From Sphingomonas sp. Leaf208 (GTDB lineage: Bacteria; Pseudomonadota; Alphaproteobacteria; Sphingomonadales; Sphingomonadaceae), in NCBI RefSeq assembly GCF_001421415.1, contig NZ_LMKH01000005.1, positions 1-59,155 on the forward strand: a DNA stretch of 59,155 nt, given 5' to 3'. Under the pieces are notes generated by a model that was not told where the DNA came from, made no database searches, and worked only from the letters and a program-made list of their open reading frames with translations. The translations under genes were made by a program, and so were the position numbers. This document shows, in pieces, positions 41,201 through 52,434 of the stretch. Numbering within the stretch: position 1 is the first letter of the stretch; every line of letters begins with the position of its first letter.

Positions 41201-41565
41201 ACAAGCCCATATTCGTCATGGCGGACGACGATCTACGCGTTCAGCAGACCTACGGACACAATCCGGGACGGGACAAGGCAAACGAGGCTGCCGAAGCCGT
41301 AGGCGGTAAAGCGGTCCATCCAATTTTCGCACCCGGCGAGCAGGCGGCCGATCCTAAGCGGTTCACCGACTTTAACGACCTTGAGCAAAATAGCAGCCTT
41401 GGACGTGCCGGCGTCGAGCGCCAGGTCAACGCCGCCATGCAAACGGCACAGCAGGCATTACCAACGCCAAAGCTACGGGTGGACGAGGAAACCCAGCAGC
41501 AGCGGCGATCGGGGCCGGCGATCGGAAACGACCAGCCGGCCCAGCGGCGCAGCGTGCGCCTTTGA
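38284..41565 (+). CDS. traC: TraC-type primase with ArdC antirestriction domain
   Basis: 1093 residues (RK2 TraC1 1061). Domains in order: ArdC-type ssDNA-binding N-domain (KPFHERVAEKIIDQLKAGTA, GKRYRGVNVVNLM; residues 1-150); a zincin peptidase-like domain with HEAGHWTG near residue 211; a middle unassigned part; two copies of a DUF5710-like domain (FREKNEAKQLGARWDKDGKT near 590 and ERNVAKAAGAKWDATAKSWY near 690); and a Toprim primase domain (MIGEGYATMTTIGD near 932, IFVMADDD near 978). RK2 TraC makes primers and travels with the DNA into the recipient. The presence of two DUF5710-like repeats should be compared with RK2. Start has CAGCGGAGG upstream. Confidence 0.93.
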   Translation: MAEDKKPFHERVAEKIIDQLKAGTAPWQRPWNPAAFGDEGSGSIIPMNPTTGKRYRGVNVVNLMSEGHEDNRWMTYKQASAAGAQVRKGEKGSLVQYWKFDDEQTLKDDQGKPVKDAEGNTMKVRVELERPRPFYAVVFNAEQIDGLPPRTPPQPPEWNPIERADALLKATGAKITEIPGNRAFYSPATDSITLPERSQFPSAAQFYGTALHEAGHWTGYPNRLDRDLAHPFGSEGYAKEELRAEIASMIVGDELQIGHDPEQHVAYVASWIKALEDDPMEIVRACSDAEKINTYMLAFEQKQVQEQGQTAEIGEPQPTAILTPESASEAGRLALLAQPVAIVLDDADREFSHYHGFNHSYDPTMGAPHANLERALAAAGMVQIGDVVGRDTTDYPAMFQTAIERLSPVFGIAADDEVFSNAYYERKGLAQAFAETGEKLTREPTFTVQTWDDEERQFINVSSGVRADAALDLFADLSREYRALQEKPNAVAGFDFTGESRIVSDNFGHVVAGTSNPVDHRQGEPTIPAGTIDWADTQIVRLAKIEDGSDDRADRWQHLAENDARLHDAGPALVATAPPAQIADTPTPLNVPFREKNEAKQLGARWDKDGKTWYVPAGIGQAPFAKWAKEAQAPAVEGQPQQQAPGQADSASQSAASPSAEQEGQQMTDRSNTPKPPAERKYLAVPYGERNVAKAAGAKWDATAKSWYAPEGSDPTKLARWNPENRPNRQDKAITPQQEFADAMKSMGLTVPSGHPIMDGQRHRVPAEGDKGKETTGSYRAYLDGHPAGHIENFRTNLDMKWKFTGAALSEEEKARLSAEAATKRDAREREQTATYAESARRVQMRAAGYRQITEPTPYMAAKGIGPTIGAMTDSKDGTIHLPAIDAQGQHWTTQYIQEDGTKRFAKDSHKEGCFHVVNGTLADLEQAPRLMIGEGYATMTTIGDVVGHATVAGFDAGNLPAVAKALHERFPDKPIFVMADDDLRVQQTYGHNPGRDKANEAAEAVGGKAVHPIFAPGEQAADPKRFTDFNDLEQNSSLGRAGVERQVNAAMQTAQQALPTPKLRVDEETQQQRRSGPAIGNDQPAQRRSVRL

Positions 41566-42041
41566 CCCGCAGCGGAACGAGGGCGGCGATCGTTGCCCTC
41601 GCTATCACCAGCATTGCCACACCGGCCGACGCGCGACGGTGGAAGCCGCCTCGCCATCCTTTGCCGGCCGAAGAGACAACCGGCGTCCCCACGTCGATCT
41701 ATGACGGGGACACGTTCCGGTTTGGCAAGATTCCCGTGCGGATATGGGGGATCGATGCGCCGGAGAAGGACACCCGGTTCGGTCCCACCGCGCGCGCCCA
41801 GCTCGTGCAGCTTGTCGCCGATCGGCGCGTCACTTGTCGCGACACCGGCCAGCGCAATCACAATCGGATCGTGGCGCAATGCTGGAACTGGCGGGGCGTG
41901 GAGATCGCGTCCGCCATGGTGCGAACCGGATGGGCGGTCGATTGGTCGACCTTTTCACGAGGCCGCTACCGGCCATCACAGCAAGCCGCCCAGCGCGCCA
42001 AGACTGGCATGTATCGATATGGCGTCCAACCATGGCGCTAG
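41562..42041 (+). CDS. Secreted thermonuclease (SNase-like)
   Basis: 159 residues. A signal peptide (IVALAITSIATPADA) is followed by the SNase fold: IYDGDTFRFGKIPVRIWGID with DAPEKD (metal site and first Arg region), VTCRDTGQRNHNRIVAQCWN, and ASAMVRTGWAVDW. The family hydrolyses DNA and RNA with Ca2+. Starts in an ATGA overlap with the traC stop, so it is read as the last gene of the tra operon. A periplasmic nuclease in a transfer operon is unexpected and may degrade DNA around the channel or act as cargo. Confidence 0.88.
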   Translation: MTRSGTRAAIVALAITSIATPADARRWKPPRHPLPAEETTGVPTSIYDGDTFRFGKIPVRIWGIDAPEKDTRFGPTARAQLVQLVADRRVTCRDTGQRNHNRIVAQCWNWRGVEIASAMVRTGWAVDWSTFSRGRYRPSQQAAQRAKTGMYRYGVQPWR

Positions 42042-42069
42042 ACGCCGGCTGAAGGATAGACAGCCGCGT

Positions 42070-42702
42070 CTAGCGTTCCTTGCGTCGCGTCGGGAACACC
42101 GGGCCGCGCACCGTCATGCGGTCAGCATCGAATGGGCGTTGCAGCTTCACCACGTCATCATAGGAACCGCGCAACCACGTATCCACGTCAGCCGGGTCGA
42201 GGATCGTGATCATGGCCTTCGGGTGGATCGGCGCCACCAGCGTGTTGGGATCGCACGTCACCATCGTGAACCCGTTCCCTTCCGCAGTGTGCTGCCAGAA
42301 TCCGGCAACTGCGAACACGGGCTGATCGACCACGCTGAACCACATTTCACCTTTGAGCGGCGGTTTCCCGTCACCCAGGTCATGCTTGTCAGGCGTAAAT
42401 TCACAGAATTCGGTTAACGGCACAAGGCACCGGTTTTCCGGCTTCTCCGCAAGCTTGCGCCACTGTGGAAGGGCCAGGTTACGGACGTTGGTCATTGGCC
42501 AAGGGGCCTTTCCGCCCAGCACGTCCCACGACATCACATCCCAGGCACGCTCGCCGTCCTGTTCCCGCACCACATAATTTCGGCTCTTGGGGCGAAGCTC
42601 GCGCGGGTCGAACCGGTTGTCGCGCGGTCGCTCGCTGAAGATCTTTGCGGCAGACTCCCAATGGGTTTCGGGTTCACCGAGCATGCGGGCGCGATTGCAC
42701 AT
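42070..42702 (-). CDS. SRAP-domain protein (HMCES/YedK family)
   Basis: 210 residues starting MCNRARM; Cys2 is exposed after Met removal and forms the covalent link to abasic sites in single-stranded DNA. Other family blocks: VSYVTFKD-type region replaced by FDPRELRPKSRNYVV, RCLVPLTEFCEFTP carrying the catalytic Glu, and APIHPKAMITIL with the conserved His. The protein shields abasic sites during replication. Convergent with the nuclease gene; a 45-codon frame lies just upstream and probably shares its transcript. Confidence 0.93.
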   Translation of the reverse strand: MCNRARMLGEPETHWESAAKIFSERPRDNRFDPRELRPKSRNYVVREQDGERAWDVMSWDVLGGKAPWPMTNVRNLALPQWRKLAEKPENRCLVPLTEFCEFTPDKHDLGDGKPPLKGEMWFSVVDQPVFAVAGFWQHTAEGNGFTMVTCDPNTLVAPIHPKAMITILDPADVDTWLRGSYDDVVKLQRPFDADRMTVRGPVFPTRRKER

Positions 42703-42712
42703 CGTCGCTGCC

Positions 42713-42850
42713 TTAATTGTCTATTGCTTGATCGCGGATCGCCGCTGCGATCCGCGTCAGCAGTTCGAGAATGCGTTCGTCGGTCTCGCTTTCGGAGAAC
42801 GCCTCGACGATCTGTGCCGCCTGTTCGAAATTGCTATTTTGCTGGCTCAT
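42713..42850 (-). CDS. Small 45-residue protein upstream of the SRAP gene
   Basis: An ATG at 42850 opens a short frame ending TAA at 42713: MSQQNSNFEQAAQIVEAFSE, then SETDERILELLTRIAAAIRD and a QAIDN end. It is a helical, acidic peptide and lies 10 bp before the SRAP gene on the same strand. Function unknown; coding is supported by regular helical composition and spacing. Confidence 0.5.
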   Translation of the reverse strand: MSQQNSNFEQAAQIVEAFSESETDERILELLTRIAAAIRDQAIDN

Positions 42851-43095
42851 CGTTTCACGATGCCCGAGCATGGGTTACTCGGCAATGACATGGGTCCATA
42901 GTCCTGCGACACGGTTCGCCAGCGAGACTCCGGCGGTGAGGCCTTCGGCGCCAGGTTAGCTGTCCGGGGCATGCGGACATGGCTTCGAACGGATAGCTGT
43001 CTTTGGCCAGCGCTCATGAATGACGCGACGTTCGCCGGAACCGCTAGCCTTGCGGTGTCATAGGAACGATCGGAAAAGTCCCCATCTAGTCCCTT

Positions 43096-43905
43096 ATGAT
43101 CAATACCATTCTTCATCTCGGGCTGATGGAAGACGGCGAAATCGAGCTTGATCTGGCCGCCCTGGAACTCGCGGCGCTTGATCACCCCGGTGTCGATCTC
43201 GACGAATATCTCGATGAGCTCACAGACATGGAAATAGCCCTGCGCGCGGCTGACGGCGACGCGGTAAGCAGCGTCGCTCAGGCCCAGGCCCTGAGCAACG
43301 TGATGGTGGAAGAATTCGGGTTCTCTGGCGATCGCGTACACTATGACGATCCGCAGAATGCGGATCTGATCGCGGTCGTCGATCGCAGGCTCGGGCTGCC
43401 GATCAGCCTGTCGATCCTTTATGTGGCGATCGCTCGCCGCCTGGGTTGGTCGGCGATGCCGCTCAATACCCCCGGCCACGTCCTGGTCCGCCTCGGCGAC
43501 GCATCGGATGCGTTGATCATCGATCCCTTCAATGACGGGCGCATCGTCGCACCTGAACAGGTGGAAGCGTTGTTGGAGCAGATGACGGGCCAGGCACGGT
43601 TTGCCGACGGGATGCTTCCCCTGTCGAACCGATCGGCACTCGTTCGACTGCTGCTCAACCAGGCGACCCGTGCCGAGCAGACTGGCGATCCCGCGCGCGC
43701 GCTGATCCTATATGACCGCATGACGATCGTGGCACCCACGCACGCCCATGGTTGGTGGGAGCGTGCCAGACTTCACCTGGTCGCAGGAGATGTGGCCGGC
43801 GCCCGCAGCAGCCTCAGCGCTATGCTGGAAATTACCCGGGACGACGATCTGCGCCTGCAGGTATCGGCAGCGCTCGATGCCCTTCCCCGGCCAACGCCGT
43901 CATGA
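43096..43905 (+). CDS. SirB1/transglutaminase-like protein
   Basis: 269 residues. The SirB1-type core is PQNADLIAVVDRRLGLPISL, SILYVAIARRLGW and LNTPGHVLVRLG; the C-terminal 90 residues are tetratricopeptide-like (LLLNQATRAEQTGDPARALI). The family has a transglutaminase-like fold but often lacks the catalytic Cys, and its role is unclear. It stands alone on the plus strand between the SRAP gene and the mutasome operon. Typical of proteobacterial chromosomes rather than plasmids. Confidence 0.8.
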   Translation: MINTILHLGLMEDGEIELDLAALELAALDHPGVDLDEYLDELTDMEIALRAADGDAVSSVAQAQALSNVMVEEFGFSGDRVHYDDPQNADLIAVVDRRLGLPISLSILYVAIARRLGWSAMPLNTPGHVLVRLGDASDALIIDPFNDGRIVAPEQVEALLEQMTGQARFADGMLPLSNRSALVRLLLNQATRAEQTGDPARALILYDRMTIVAPTHAHGWWERARLHLVAGDVAGARSSLSAMLEITRDDDLRLQVSAALDALPRPTPS

Positions 43906-43938
43906 ATATTGCGGTGGATCGACCCTTGCCGTGATGCC

Positions 43939-44385
43939 TTATCCTAAGCGCATCCATCGGCGCTCATGCCAGGCCCGGGACTGAACCGCGTCTCCGAAAC
44001 GCCAGAACCGGGTCTCGCGTGTGTGCGGACCTGCGCGGACGAGCGTCCAGCACTCACCCGTCGGCAGCTCCACGATACGGTGAATGTGCGCAGCGTCGAC
44101 ATGGTAGGTTTCGCCAGGGAGCCGGTGAACCAGTTCGCTGTGCCAACCACCGCCTAGATCCAGGTGGAACACCTCTTCGACATAGCCGCCATCGAGGATC
44201 TCGGTATCGAAACTCCAGGGGTGATCATGCGGGGTCGCATGCGGCTCTTCCATCTTGAACCGGTGCAGCGCGCGTCCGTCATCCAGATGATATTTTGTGA
44301 ACGCCCGCGACATCCGCTCGACGCTGACGATCCGCGTACCGTCGGGAACGCGAGCAATGGCTGCTCGCGGTAGTCGCATACTCAC
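43939..44385 (-). CDS. Cupin-like protein, last gene of the imu operon
   Basis: 148 residues with beta-strand-rich sequence and a cluster of histidines: ATPHDHPWSFDTEIL is a likely cupin metal-binding HxH motif with Glu downstream, and YHVDAAHIHRIVELP holds the second His block. No enzyme can be named. It overlaps the preceding 95-residue gene by ATGA, placing it in the imuA-imuB-dnaE2 transcript. An SOS-linked role is inferred from position only. Confidence 0.7.
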   Translation of the reverse strand: MSMRLPRAAIARVPDGTRIVSVERMSRAFTKYHLDDGRALHRFKMEEPHATPHDHPWSFDTEILDGGYVEEVFHLDLGGGWHSELVHRLPGETYHVDAAHIHRIVELPTGECWTLVRAGPHTRETRFWRFGDAVQSRAWHERRWMRLG

Positions 44386-44668
44386 GGTTCAGACACCTCT
44401 TCATAACAGCCGGCGCGCCGCAACTGGCGGACAATCCCGTTGAACGCCGCGGTCACGCCCTGTGCCCTGCCGATCTCGTTCTCTTGGGCTGCGGCATCCC
44501 AGTAGAGTGCAAGTGGCCAGCGTTCCGGGCAGTGCGGCAGCAGGCAGCGCAGCGCCAACCGGATCTCGACGACATCGACGCGCGCGTCCGAGCAACGCGC
44601 AACGCCGCCCCGCAAGATATGCACCGATAGCGCGATGACAACGCGTTGATGACGGACGAGGTTGGCCA

Positions 44669-44669
<1 letters not shown>
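44382..44669 (-). CDS. Uncharacterised 95-residue protein coupled to dnaE2
   Basis: Starts at an ATG whose bases overlap the dnaE2 stop (TGATG) and ends in an overlap with the cupin-like gene, so translation is coupled on both sides. The protein has hydrophobic patches and four cysteines (VARCSDARV, LALRCLLPHCPERW, RRAGCYEE). No family recognised. Proline-and-tryptophan segment RWPLALYWDAAAQENE may be a fold core. Confidence 0.6.
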
Positions 44670-47928
<3,259 letters not shown>

Positions 47929-47932
<4 letters not shown>

Positions 47933-49719
47933 GCGAACACGCCGTGCATCCACCAGCTGAGATCGCCGGTGTCCTCGACGAACCCGTCACCACGCCGGAA
48001 TACCCAGTAACGGCCGCCCGCGTCGTCCTCGACGCGGTAATAGTCGCGCACCGCCCATACTTCCGCGTCGCGGCGCCACCACTCACCGTGGATCCGCTCG
48101 GGGCCGTCGCCGGCAACCACCTTGTGCGGCCGACCGCGCCACTCGAACCGCCGGGGCGGCTGATCGGGCATCAGCGCTATGACGCCCCATAGCGGTTCGG
48201 GCCTCGCCAGCAGGCGCGTCGGTCGGCGCCATTTCGGCCAGCCCGCGGGCGCTACCACCGGGTCGGCGCGCATGACGGCGCGCTCGGGTACGTGGCTTTC
48301 AACAGGGGCAATCCGGAATACGGCGTCAGCGCCGATGCGGCCGGCAACGACATCGACGAGACGGGCTGGATCACGCACGAGCACCTCACCGGCGAGAACC
48401 GCGCCAAGATCGACCGCGTCGAGCGGCTCTGTGTGCGGTGCCGCCAGATAGAATTGCTCGAGCCCCAAGCCCGGATCGATCCGCTCGATCCTGAGCTTCA
48501 TGAGCTGCAACAGGTGCGAGACCTCGCGCGTCGGGCGGGAGGTGCCGACCGCGACGACCTGCTCGGTGCCATCGACGCGCAACCCACCGAGCCGCAGCGA
48601 TCGTACGCCGAGCCCCTTCGCGCGGAGCAGCTCGGCCATGTCACTGAGGAGATCTTCCATGACCTGCGCGATCGCGTCTGCGGTGACGATCGGTTCGAGC
48701 AGCCGGCGTTCGACGATCGGCATGACCTCGTCGGTACGCGGCGTGATGGGCTCGGCGACCGCACCGAGCGCCTGATCGAGCCGTGTGATCGCAGCCAGCC
48801 CCAGCCGGCGTGCCAAGGGCCCGCGGGCAACTGGTAGGAGATCTGCCACGCGTTCGAAGCCGAACTTGCGGGCGGCGATAAGCGCGGTCCCTGCTAGACG
48901 CAAGGCCGCGACCGGTAGGCCGCTGAGCGCATCGACCGTCCGCCCTGTGGGCACGATCGCGATGTCGGCAGGCCCGAACCGGGCAATAGCGTGTGCCGCG
49001 CCCGGTGTGTCTGCAACCGCCACGCGCGCGGTGAACCCGGCACGCTGGCAAAACGCGCGCAGACGCCGGCAGAACCGTTCTTCCCCGCCATGGAGATGCG
49101 CGCAGCCGGTCAGGTCGAGCCACAGCCCGTCGGGCGGTGTGGCTGCTGCGATCGGCGACCAGCGGCGCACCGCGCGTAGCGCGAGCTGATCCAGTATCGC
49201 GGCATCCGCCTCGGTCTCGGACGGTCGGATGTCGAGATCGGACACCAGCGCACGCGCATGGGTCGCGGCCATCCCGATCGTGATCCCTAACGCGGCAGCG
49301 CCATCGCAGGCGGCCACCACCTCTTCGCGCCGGCCGACCTTGCCCACCAGCGCGAGCGGCGCCCTGTGAAACGCGGCAACGGTCGCCGCGACCCTGTCGT
49401 GACTGTCGGCTTGCGCAAACCCATGAAACGGATGGTTCGCCGCTTCCGATCGTCGGCCAAGTTCACGCAAGGGTGGTTTGGCATGCGCGGGCAGCGCTGC
49501 GATCTGACCTTCCACGTCCTGCTTGGTCGGCATGTCAGCGCGCGCCCACCGCGCACCCGGCCGCCACCCGCCGCCCCGCGGTACCGAACACGCACCGGGA
49601 TCGTCGTCGACGGGAAGCTGAAGGGCTGGCCGCTCAGGCGGCCGCGTAGCGTGCCGGTCCAGCCGTCTCAGCCGCTCGATGGCCAAGTGCGGCAGGAACA
49701 GCGAGACAACCCGTCTCAT
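47929..49719 (-). CDS. imuB: ImuB, catalytically atypical Y-family polymerase-like protein
   Basis: 596 residues. It starts [20 protein letters not shown], the classic ImuB start. The Y-family layout follows, with [40 protein letters not shown] and LCRRLRAF-type helices. ImuB proteins generally lack the polymerase carboxylates and act as a hub binding DnaE2, ImuA and the sliding clamp. The last segment (from about residue 480) includes [20 protein letters not shown] and [20 protein letters not shown], also family-typical. Its 5' end overlaps imuA by 86 nt, an unusually long overlap. Confidence 0.95.
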
Positions 49720-50395
49720 CGCAGCCCTCCAAAATCATCGAAAATGCTTCGCCGCCACGCTGCCTTGCGACCTCGACCTGCCACCGCGATCGGCCGACAC
49801 CGGCAACACCGAGGCGCTCGGACGACGCACTGGCGATCCGCCAGCGCGTCCAGGCCGCGGACGGCTCGGCGAGCGGATCCTGGTCGCGATTACGTCGGCG
49901 TCGCAGGATGAGTACGGGAATGTCGGCATCAGCCGCCACGAGTTGCAGGCGCCGGGTCGCGACCATCGACATCCGGCTTACCTCGGCGATCACCGTCGAC
50001 GGCGTTCCATCGCGCACCGCGTCTTCGACGACGGCCAGCAAGGCTGCATCGTCACGCGGTTGTGCGTGGATCAAATCGGCAGGCGATAGCCCCGCCTGCT
50101 CCAAGCCCGGCGCATAGAGATCGTTACGACAGCTCACCCACAGCACCGGTCCGCCTGTATGCGCCGCTTCTCGCGCGGCGATACCTGCCAGGAACAGCGT
50201 TGCTGCGGCATCGTCGACCATCGAACAGCTTTGTGCAGCGACCTCGTGCAGTGCTCCAGCGCGAAGGCCCCTGCTTGCGAGGCGATCGTCGAGCGCAGGG
50301 ATACCGAACGGCATGATGCGGTGATCCACCACTGGCGTTGCGATTGTCCGCAGGTGGGCGATGGTGGTCGGCAGGTACTCGAGGGCGGTGATCAT
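49634..50395 (-). CDS. imuA: ImuA, mutasome accessory protein
   Basis: 253 residues, a RecA/SulA-like protein with the strand and helix pattern GIPALDDRLASRGLRAGALH followed by EVAAQSCSMVDDAAATLFLA. The Walker A is not well kept, as usual in ImuA. Its C-terminal tail from [11 protein letters not shown] is a conserved feature; the last 28 codons overlap imuB. The gene leads the SOS operon, and a LexA box lies 19 bp upstream of its start. It is needed for damage-induced mutagenesis by bringing ImuB and DnaE2 together. Confidence 0.92.
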   Translation of the reverse strand: MITALEYLPTTIAHLRTIATPVVDHRIMPFGIPALDDRLASRGLRAGALHEVAAQSCSMVDDAAATLFLAGIAAREAAHTGGPVLWVSCRNDLYAPGLEQAGLSPADLIHAQPRDDAALLAVVEDAVRDGTPSTVIAEVSRMSMVATRRLQLVAADADIPVLILRRRRNRDQDPLAEPSAAWTRWRIASASSERLGVAGVGRSRWQVEVARQRGGEAFSMILEGCDETGCLAVPAALGHRAAETAGPARYAAA

Positions 50396-50413
50396 GATGT
50401 CTAGACTCTACCT

Positions 50414-50428
50414 GTTCCCTTTATGTTC
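50414..50428. promoter_or_regulatory. LexA box of the imu operon
   Basis: GTTC CCTTTAT GTTC, an exact GTTC-N7-GTTC direct repeat, the alphaproteobacterial LexA site, 19-33 bp upstream of the imuA start. Confidence 0.88.
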
Positions 50429-50851
50429 CGTTACCAGAACCGTTTGGTCAAGCGTCAGACTCGAGACTCATGTGGATAAGGTTCCAGCTACTGACGCTGC
50501 GAAGCACGTTTTGCTATGGGCTGCGGAGCCGGGCTAACGCCCTTGCGAATATGCAAACGACGGCCGTTGGGCATGGTGATCGGCGTGCGGAATCCGGCCC
50601 GTTTCCCGCGCAGTCGTACCTTTGTCAGTAACCCTGTCGTCGAGCTCGGCAGGGAATGAATTTGGCCACAACCTTCTGCCAAGTGCATGAAATGCAATCC
50701 AGATTAGACAGATTTGCATTCGCCATTGCCCTGCCTGGCGGATACCAAGGTGACGCCTTTCAGGCATCCTCTCCTAAAACTTCCCGGGTCGCTTTTGGCG
50801 GCCCCTTTTTTTGCCTGGACGCATCCGGCACAGCGTTTCCGGTGCTCCGAG
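50429..50851. other. Intergenic stretch between imuA and the HNH-like gene
   Basis: No well-supported gene. A minus-strand frame at 50488-50697 contains a basic segment (MPNGRRLHIRKGVSPAP) that might be a gene remnant. A plus-strand terminator-like hairpin, CGGGTCGC/GGCGGCCC (about 50785-50804) with seven T's after it, has no gene to end, which again suggests lost sequence. Confidence 0.4.
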
Positions 50852-51352
50852 CTACCGGACGTTCGCGTATAGCGATCGGCTGTCATCGAGCATGCTGATG
50901 GGTGTCGGGGTGATCCAGTCCGCCCCCCGCATCGGATATGGGCCGTAGAACAGATCGCCGAGCGCACGCCGGTAATGCGCGTTCATCCAACGTCGACGGC
51001 GATGCTCAGGACCATCGTAAATCATGTGGCAGCGCTGGCAGAGCGCCGCCAACTGGTGCAGCGCGCTATCGCTGGGGTCGTGATTGAGATGCGCGCAGGC
51101 CAACACCACCGGCGTCCATTTGCCCATATGGAGGATGTTCTCGGTCGGTCGGCGAACACGTCGGCCGTCGCCGTTACGCCAATACGACCGGCCTTTATCC
51201 CACCAGCGTCCGTCGCCGAGGTGGAAGACCCGTTGCCCGTGCGGGCGTCCGCAATGTTCGCAGCGTCCGCCTGCCCGCACGAAGCGGACCAGATGCGATA
51301 GCTGGGGCCAATCGATCGGGTACAGGAAGACATGTTCGGGGCGGATCGGCAT
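50852..51352 (-). CDS. HNH-like zinc protein next to the mutasome
   Basis: 166 residues. Two CxxC pairs, CEHCGRPHG near residue 31 and LCQRCHMIYDGPEHR near residue 115, plus the segment LACAHLNHDPSDSALHQLAA form an HNH-type zinc-finger nuclease pattern (the His-Leu-Asn-His in AHLNH standing for the catalytic region). Proteins of this kind occur near alphaproteobacterial imu genes. A GGTC-N7-GTTC LexA-like box lies about 50 bp upstream, so it may be SOS-induced. Nuclease activity is unproven. Confidence 0.75.
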   Translation of the reverse strand: MPIRPEHVFLYPIDWPQLSHLVRFVRAGGRCEHCGRPHGQRVFHLGDGRWWDKGRSYWRNGDGRRVRRPTENILHMGKWTPVVLACAHLNHDPSDSALHQLAALCQRCHMIYDGPEHRRRRWMNAHYRRALGDLFYGPYPMRGADWITPTPISMLDDSRSLYANVR

Positions 51353-51401
51353 CTGTGCCGTCCACCAACATCATCGCTACCCGTATGTCTAGCGACGTTC
51401 T

Positions 51402-51416
51402 GGTCCTTTGATGTTC
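51402..51416. promoter_or_regulatory. LexA-like box upstream of the HNH-like gene
   Basis: GGTC CTTTGAT GTTC, one mismatch from GTTC-N7-GTTC, with a similar spacer to the imuA box (CCTTTAT). It lies 50-64 bp upstream of the minus-strand gene at 51352. Another GTTC stands directly upstream (51397-51400). Confidence 0.6.
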
Positions 51417-51726
51417 TTGCTATGTCCTACAGGCAAACATTCGTGCATCCGACCGTTAGGTGAGTCGAAACGGATCGAATGCAATGGGATTATCAGGGAC
51501 ACATTGGCCGGAAGCGTTGAATGTCAGTGCGGTCGAACGATCAATGTCCCATTTGCCAATGTGTTGCAGCTCATTGGCGGGTTGTCGCAACCGATGCCTC
51601 AAGCCATTGGACGGTTGAAATGCAAAAGTGTTTCAAGAAAGGGCAAGTGATCGTTTCGCCAGTGCAACAGTACAGTGATGAGAGCGGCAAGGGCCTAACT
51701 GATAATACGGTATATAAGGGGGAAGA
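51417..51726. other. Intergenic start of the AT-richer island
   Basis: No gene supported; an 80-codon frame at 51408-51650 has no ribosome binding site or recognised domain. GATAATACGGTATATAAG (51697-51719) provides promoter-like -10 sequences for the three-gene operon starting at 51727, which has GGGGGAAG as ribosome binding site. Confidence 0.5.
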
Positions 51727-52434
51727 ATGCTCGTTTATTTGTTGGCGGCGCTACAAATTGCCGCGGCGCCATCTAGTTCGCAGGAACCGCAGCCGGTTAT
51801 CTGGCGCGAATTCCGCGTAGGCATAACCCCGGAACAATTCGCCGAAGGGCTACGAAAAGAGGAGGGTATCAGTTCGGTAGAGGTGACGCGCAAAGGCAAA
51901 AAGCCTGCAAAGATCAAAATCGCGTATGCTGCCGGCAATGGGATGCAAATCGGAGATTTGAATGTCACTGTAACGCCATCATTCATCAACGATCGCCTCG
52001 GCTCCGTAACCCTGTCTGAAACTGGCTGCTATTCTACGGTAGAAGCAAAGCTTGAAAAGCTAGTTACGGCATTGGGAGAAAAATATCCTCAGCAACAGAG
52101 AGTGAAATTCGTCAACACGGATGGCGTTTCCGTCGACACGCAACGGGCGTTCAACAACCAAGAGACTAGAGTAACGGTATCTGTCTCACCGATCGAGAAT
52201 CCTTACCCACAACATATTTATGGCGGTACGGGATTTATGGCATCGTTGAACAAGGTCGCAAACAGTATGGCCGACAGCACCTATAATTCTAATATTGAGG
52301 GGTGTCCCATAGATAAGGGGCGCAAGGCGACGCTCCAGCTAGAATACGTTTCACAGGGGGCGTTCATGGCGGAGCATTTGAAAGAAAGTGCAGACCAGGC
52401 AGCCAAGGCGAAGGCGACGAGGGACGGCCTGTGA
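51727..52434 (+). CDS. Predicted exported protein, first gene of a three-gene operon
   Basis: 235 residues. The first 16 residues (MLVYLLAALQIAAAPS) form a short signal-like segment. The rest is mixed: IWREFRVGITPEQFAEGLRK, several strands, and two cysteines (SETGCYSTVEAK, NIEGCPIDKGRK) that could be bridged. No family recognised. It ends in a GTGA overlap with a DUF2971 gene. Lower GC than the mutasome region, in keeping with a separate origin. Confidence 0.65.
   Translation: MLVYLLAALQIAAAPSSSQEPQPVIWREFRVGITPEQFAEGLRKEEGISSVEVTRKGKKPAKIKIAYAAGNGMQIGDLNVTVTPSFINDRLGSVTLSETGCYSTVEAKLEKLVTALGEKYPQQQRVKFVNTDGVSVDTQRAFNNQETRVTVSVSPIENPYPQHIYGGTGFMASLNKVANSMADSTYNSNIEGCPIDKGRKATLQLEYVSQGAFMAEHLKESADQAAKAKATRDGL

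Noticed and set aside
50785..50812. Hairpin with seven T's as terminator of a gene
   Set aside because: No plus-strand gene ends here and it is downstream-antisense to the HNH-like gene; kept only as a remark in the intergenic entry.
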